A stretch of DNA of 35,178 nucleotides, from the NCBI GenBank assembly GCA_964483105.1, contig CAYZZU010000026.1:1-35178 (forward strand), in the 5' to 3' direction. The position numbers and the translations under genes were made by a program. Below are positions 32,683-35,178 of this stretch, piece by piece. The notes under the pieces were generated by a model. That model was not told the DNA's origin and did no database searches. It worked only from the letters and a program-made list of their open reading frames with translations. This DNA comes from CAYZZU01 sp964483105 (GTDB lineage Bacteria; CG2-30-53-67). Each line of letters opens with the position of its first letter. The first letter of the stretch is position 1.

Positions 32683-33957
32683 TTAATAACAGCCGAACAA
32701 CCACCAGTCTGGGACCGCAAGTACGTGCTCTGTGATTTTTTTTATCCTCTCACCCGGATAAATGATGAAGCCATTTTCCGTGTCCGATTGACTCGATAAA
32801 AACGAATGCAATCCCGACGCATCTCTGCGGGAGGGGTTGGCGGACCATTTTACTTCAAAAGGAATGATTCCACCCGTTGTTGACAATATAATGTCAACCT
32901 CAGCTCCATCCTGGGTTCTCCAGGTGAAACATTCGCCATGGACATCGTAATTTGCCAGGGTCTTCTTGATCTCGTTAAAGACAAAGGTCTCATAAAGAGG
33001 TCCGATAAGCCCGCGGTCGATTGCGGATTGGAGAGAAAAGTTTGTCCCAAGAGGTTGATGCAACAAAAGGGGGTCAGTCACATAGAGCTTTGCCTGTTTC
33101 ACCAGACGTCTCATCGGGCTCCTGAAAAAAACATTGACCAGATCGACAACCATCATTGCCTGCAACTGGCGCGTGTAGTCGGCCGCGGTCGGCTGGCTCA
33201 CTCCAATAAATTGGGCTAATCTGCTGGCATTAAAGAATTGTCCATTCTGGGTGAAGAGGATTTGTGCGGCTTGCTCAAAGGCCGTCACGTCACGAATCCT
33301 GAACTGTTCAACCACCAAGGGAAGAATATAGGTCCGGATATAATCGCTGCTCCAGATCATGCGAGCATCCCTGTCGGCAAGCAGCGACGGGGTGGGATAA
33401 CCTCCCCAAAGCATTCTCTCTTGCCTGAGCCGGTTTGTCTCTACCAACGAGGAAGGAGGGGAAATTCCAGAAGGCAGACCATGGTTGATCATTGTCACAA
33501 GACCCGGGTCTTGATTGTAGCCGGCCAACTCCTGCCAGGAAAAAGGATAGATGGATAGAAGACTAACCCTACCGGCGAGCGACTCTCTGATCCTACGGAG
33601 TAACAGATAGTTTCCTGAGTTGGCAAGGCAGATCCCCGTCGGCTCCGGATCATAGCGATCAACAAGGATTTTGACGGCGCTGAAAATTTCCGGCACCCTG
33701 GCCGCTTCATCAATAAACAGAAAGTGTCCGGGCTGATAGCGATCTTCCAGATACCTCAGCGGGTCCTTTGCCGCCTCTACTCGCTCAAGGGGATCATCCA
33801 AGGAGAGAAGAGTGCCCGGATGGTGTTTGAGGATCTCTTTTAAAAGATAGGATTTACCGACCTGCCGGGAACCCAAAAGGGCAACCGAACGCCATGTGCC
33901 AAGACGGGAGAGGAGTGTTTTTTCTATCTGTCTTTTCATATATTCATAATATTCCAT
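32683..33957 (-). CDS. AAA_14/DUF4143 family ATPase
   Basis: A 424-residue predicted ATPase with the two-domain layout of this large, poorly understood family. The N-terminal AAA_14 domain has Walker A GSRQVGKSYLLKE (the usual form is GPRQVGKTT) and Walker B HFLFIDEA, then ANSGNYLLLRRIRESLAGRVSLLSIYPFSWQE. The middle helical part has GGYPTPSLL and a winged-helix-like FIGVSQPTAADYTRQLQ. The C-terminal DUF4143 part has GPLYETFVFNEI, FTWRTQDGAEVDIIL and IPFEVKWS, a restriction-endonuclease-like E..D..EVK pattern. Two in-frame ATGs exist (33957 and 33939). The first lies inside a 48-bp palindrome, so start and promoter are uncertain. Such ATPases are frequent in accessory DNA. Confidence 0.9.
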   Translation of the reverse strand: MEYYEYMKRQIEKTLLSRLGTWRSVALLGSRQVGKSYLLKEILKHHPGTLLSLDDPLERVEAAKDPLRYLEDRYQPGHFLFIDEAARVPEIFSAVKILVDRYDPEPTGICLANSGNYLLLRRIRESLAGRVSLLSIYPFSWQELAGYNQDPGLVTMINHGLPSGISPPSSLVETNRLRQERMLWGGYPTPSLLADRDARMIWSSDYIRTYILPLVVEQFRIRDVTAFEQAAQILFTQNGQFFNASRLAQFIGVSQPTAADYTRQLQAMMVVDLVNVFFRSPMRRLVKQAKLYVTDPLLLHQPLGTNFSLQSAIDRGLIGPLYETFVFNEIKKTLANYDVHGECFTWRTQDGAEVDIILSTTGGIIPFEVKWSANPSRRDASGLHSFLSSQSDTENGFIIYPGERIKKITEHVLAVPDWWLFGCY

Positions 33958-34001
33958 AGTATACCTTGGAAATCAAGCTTAATTTCCAAGGTATACTATG
34001 G
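33954..34001. repeat. 48-bp near-perfect palindrome at the ATPase start codon
   Basis: CCATAGTATACCTTGGAAAT (33954-33973) and ATTTCCAAGGTATACTATGG (33982-34001) are exact reverse complements. The 8-nt centre CAAGCTTA is itself palindromic but for its outer bases. The ATPase start codon is part of the left arm, so on the minus strand the arm reads GGTATACTATGG with the ATG inside. It could be an operator for a dimeric or autoregulating DNA-binding protein, or an mRNA hairpin hiding the start codon. Confidence 0.9.
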
Positions 34002-34170
34002 ATCACTAATAAACCGGAACCACTTCTCGGTTCCCATCTCTTTTTCCCTTTTCCCTTTTCCATCCCGCTGTTGACTCCGCCGCAGGCGCAAGACTCGATA
34101 CGGGTGGGTGGCTACCCCTTGCCCGACAGGGACTTCCACCCCGCAAGATACGCCGAGCTTGCCTCAGCAC

Positions 34171-34248
34171 GACAACGACCAAACTCACCTGCCGCTATGA
34201 AGCGCAGCGGAATAGCGATCAGGTGCAGCGCATTGTTCATTGTTAGCC
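34171..34248. other. attC-like hairpin adjoining the toxin 3' end
   Basis: On the minus strand GGCTAAC begins at 34248 and its TAA is the toxin stop codon. Then come CTGCACCTG, ATCGCTAT, a loop, ATAGCG and GCAGGTGAG: CACCTG pairs with CAGGTG and CGCTAT with ATAGCG, with unpaired bases between. A stop codon inside a RYYYAAC-like box followed by an imperfect hairpin is the layout of integron attC sites. GGCTAAC deviates from RYYYAAC at one position and no clean opposite GTTRRRY box is seen. This is a candidate only. Confidence 0.35.
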
Positions 34249-34671
34249 ATTATTTTTTAATGATTCTAAAGCGTTAATAAACTCTCGTGGCTCAAATACT
34301 GGCAGTTGAGATCTTTTAAAATCTATGCTGTTTCTTGTTACAATATATTCCACTCCTGCATGAATAGCTGACTCATGAAGAACTGCGTCCTCAAAATCTT
34401 TGAATTTTGATTTTGCAGCCCCTTCAAGAACCAAACGATTTACAGGAGCTATAACAAAGAGAGCCAAAAGTGCATCTACGTGACGCGAGGCAGCGTTGGC
34501 ACCCAAGGCTTTAGTGGCGAGATCATGGATTGTTGTTACTGTTGTTGCGCAAACAAACCCTGTTATTTCAGATAGTTCTACTTTTGACAACAAGTATACT
34601 GCATCATTAACAAAGGGCTCTCGGTCTAAAAGAACATCCAATATCACATTGATATCAAAGAGGACTTTCAT
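34243..34671 (-). CDS. PIN-domain toxin (VapC-like)
   Basis: 142 residues of the PIN nuclease fold (PIN_3-like). The N-terminal KVLFDINVILDVLLDREPF gives the first acidic residue. TTIHDLATKAL follows in the middle, and the C-terminal FEDAVLHESAIHAGVEYIVTRNSIDFKRS block carries the second acidic cluster and the usual PIN ending. These proteins are Mg-dependent RNases. It overlaps the antitoxin stop by 4 nt (ATGA), a standard type II toxin-antitoxin layout. The DNA is clearly more AT-rich than the housekeeping genes. The stop codon lies in the GGCTAAC box of the adjacent attC-like site. Confidence 0.92.
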   Translation of the reverse strand: MKVLFDINVILDVLLDREPFVNDAVYLLSKVELSEITGFVCATTVTTIHDLATKALGANAASRHVDALLALFVIAPVNRLVLEGAAKSKFKDFEDAVLHESAIHAGVEYIVTRNSIDFKRSQLPVFEPREFINALESLKNNG

Positions 34672-34910
34672 AAATATTTCTCTTCCAGATGTTCTTTATA
34701 ATCTTTTTCGTAAACTCCCTTTCCTTTTAGAGCCCCCTTGAGAGAACGTACTGTTGGGGGAAGCTCAATATCATTTTTTATCTTTTCATTTTTAATAATT
34801 TCAAATAAATCCGCAACGATACGAGATACCGACTTGCCTGTTTTGGCCGAATATTCTTTTGCAGATTCAATTAATTTATCATCTAGCCTGAGTGTTAATT
34901 TGGTATTCAT
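34668..34910 (-). CDS. Antitoxin (DUF6364-like, ribbon-helix-helix type)
   Basis: 80 residues. The N-terminal MNTKLTLRLDDKLIESAKEYSAKTGKSVSRIVADLFEII is a ribbon-helix-helix DNA-binding segment of the DUF6364 kind. The C-terminal LKGALKGKGVYEKDYKEHLEEKYL is the expected toxin-binding tail (the same GxxKGxG..KDYxxHLEEKYL pattern occurs in many PIN antitoxins). The ATG at 34910 has a run of Gs (GGGGGGGTAAG) as a ribosome binding site. It is co-transcribed with the toxin and probably represses the promoter just upstream. Confidence 0.9.
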   Translation of the reverse strand: MNTKLTLRLDDKLIESAKEYSAKTGKSVSRIVADLFEIIKNEKIKNDIELPPTVRSLKGALKGKGVYEKDYKEHLEEKYL

Positions 34911-34954
34911 GACTTACCCCCCCCTTTTTGCTTCTGACGTATGACTTCAAATAA

Positions 34955-34983
34955 AGAATACGCCCAAGAACACCGGGAGTCAA
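34955..34983 (-). promoter_or_regulatory. Sigma70-type promoter of the toxin-antitoxin pair
   Basis: Minus-strand TTGACT (34978-34983), exactly 17 nt, TATTCT (34955-34960), about 45 nt ahead of the antitoxin start. The pair thus carries its own promoter, as toxin-antitoxin gene cassettes do. Confidence 0.6.
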
Positions 34984-35033
34984 GCAAAAGTCTCCACCAT
35001 GGGCCAACCCATTGTACTTGCGTTATTTATTTT

Positions 35034-35157
35034 GGCTAACGGCTGAGCCGTGCGGCCGCCGACGTTGCCGCACGGGAATAAGAAACCGAAAACTTCCGGT
35101 CGGCAATTCCGAAAATCAACGCTCGGGTCGGCGGTCCGCACGAGCGACTGGTTCAAG
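35034..35157. other. Second attC-like inverted repeat upstream of the toxin-antitoxin pair
   Basis: Starts GGCTAAC (35034-35040). GTGCGGCCGCCGAC (35050-35063) pairs with GTCGGCGGTCCGCAC (35127-35141), leaving one bulged base. A GAGCGACT/GGTT end lies near 35151. The 124-nt size and the bulged stem fit attC sites, but the terminal GTTCAAG does not match GTTRRRY. On the minus strand it would end GTTAGCC, just ahead of the toxin-antitoxin promoter. The window ends 20 nt later. Confidence 0.35.
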
Positions 35158-35178
35158 TAAGCCGCTACGCGGCAGCAA

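Noticed and set aside
34070..34150. Structured RNA or group II intron remnant (GGGTGG...CCACCC with CCCTTGCCCGACAGGG)
   Set aside because: The stretch can fold and superficially resembles intron 5' elements, but there is no maturase, no domain V-like hairpin and no boundary consensus. A covariance-model search would be needed.
33966..34277. Plus-strand open frame across the palindrome and the attC-like site
   Set aside because: It begins inside the palindrome and crosses hairpin-rich non-coding DNA; no domain or good ribosome binding site.

Overview
The window looks like chromosomal DNA of an anaerobic or facultative, GC-rich Gram-negative bacterium, most likely Desulfobacterota (former Deltaproteobacteria) or a nearby lineage. 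This is inferred from three things: a ferredoxin-dependent 2-oxoglutarate oxidoreductase fused into a succinate dehydrogenase/succinyl-CoA synthetase operon, a DUF3786 protein and a CFI-box-CTERM protein, and a gene order running from rpsB to rseP and ispG with proS further downstream. No 16S rRNA, tRNA or other phylogenetic marker RNA is present, so the placement is tentative.

Layout. 0-0.75 kb: decayed IS256-family transposase fragment. 0.76-2.9 kb: a histone-deacetylase-like amidohydrolase and a DUF3786 protein transcribed divergently from back-to-back promoters, then ndk converging on DUF3786 with no gap. 3.0-11.4 kb: a ten-gene minus-strand operon, sdhC-sdhD-sdhA-sdhB-sucC-sucD-korD-korA-korB-korC, with a good sigma70-type promoter in front of sdhC. 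It covers the TCA segment 2-oxoglutarate/succinyl-CoA/succinate/fumarate with ferredoxin as the low-potential carrier. 11.5-14.4 kb: a secreted ComEA-like helix-hairpin-helix protein, then on the plus strand a secreted subtilisin-like protease with Ig-like domains and a CFI-box C-terminus. 14.5-18.6 kb: proS, a PHP-domain protein, an unrecognised protein and endonuclease III, separated by repeat-rich intergenic DNA. 18.9-27.8 kb: the housekeeping run rpsB-tsf-pyrH-frr-uppS-cdsA-dxr-rseP-ispG (translation, UMP supply, isoprenoid and lipid-carrier synthesis, envelope proteolysis). 28.3-30.4 kb: a plus-strand secreted TPR protein with an L,D-transpeptidase/carboxypeptidase (Csd6-like) domain and its own consensus promoter. 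30.4-31.2 kb: an AIM24/TIGR00266 protein.

31.2-35.2 kb is an accessory, partly decayed zone. It holds a broken pRiA4b-ORF3-like gene, a frameshifted DUF4236/helical-repeat gene and an AAA/DUF4143 ATPase whose start codon lies inside a 48-bp palindrome. It ends with an AT-rich antitoxin/PIN-toxin pair flanked by GGCTAAC/GTTAGCC boxes and long imperfect hairpins that resemble integron attC sites.

The main unexplained structure is of two kinds. The first is a family of modular intergenic repeats at about 14.3 kb and 17.6-18.9 kb: a shared header resembling AAAGGCGAAAAGCATT followed by short tandem units. Related sequence supplies the last codons of both the protease and IspG. The second is the palindrome plus cassette-like structure at the right end.
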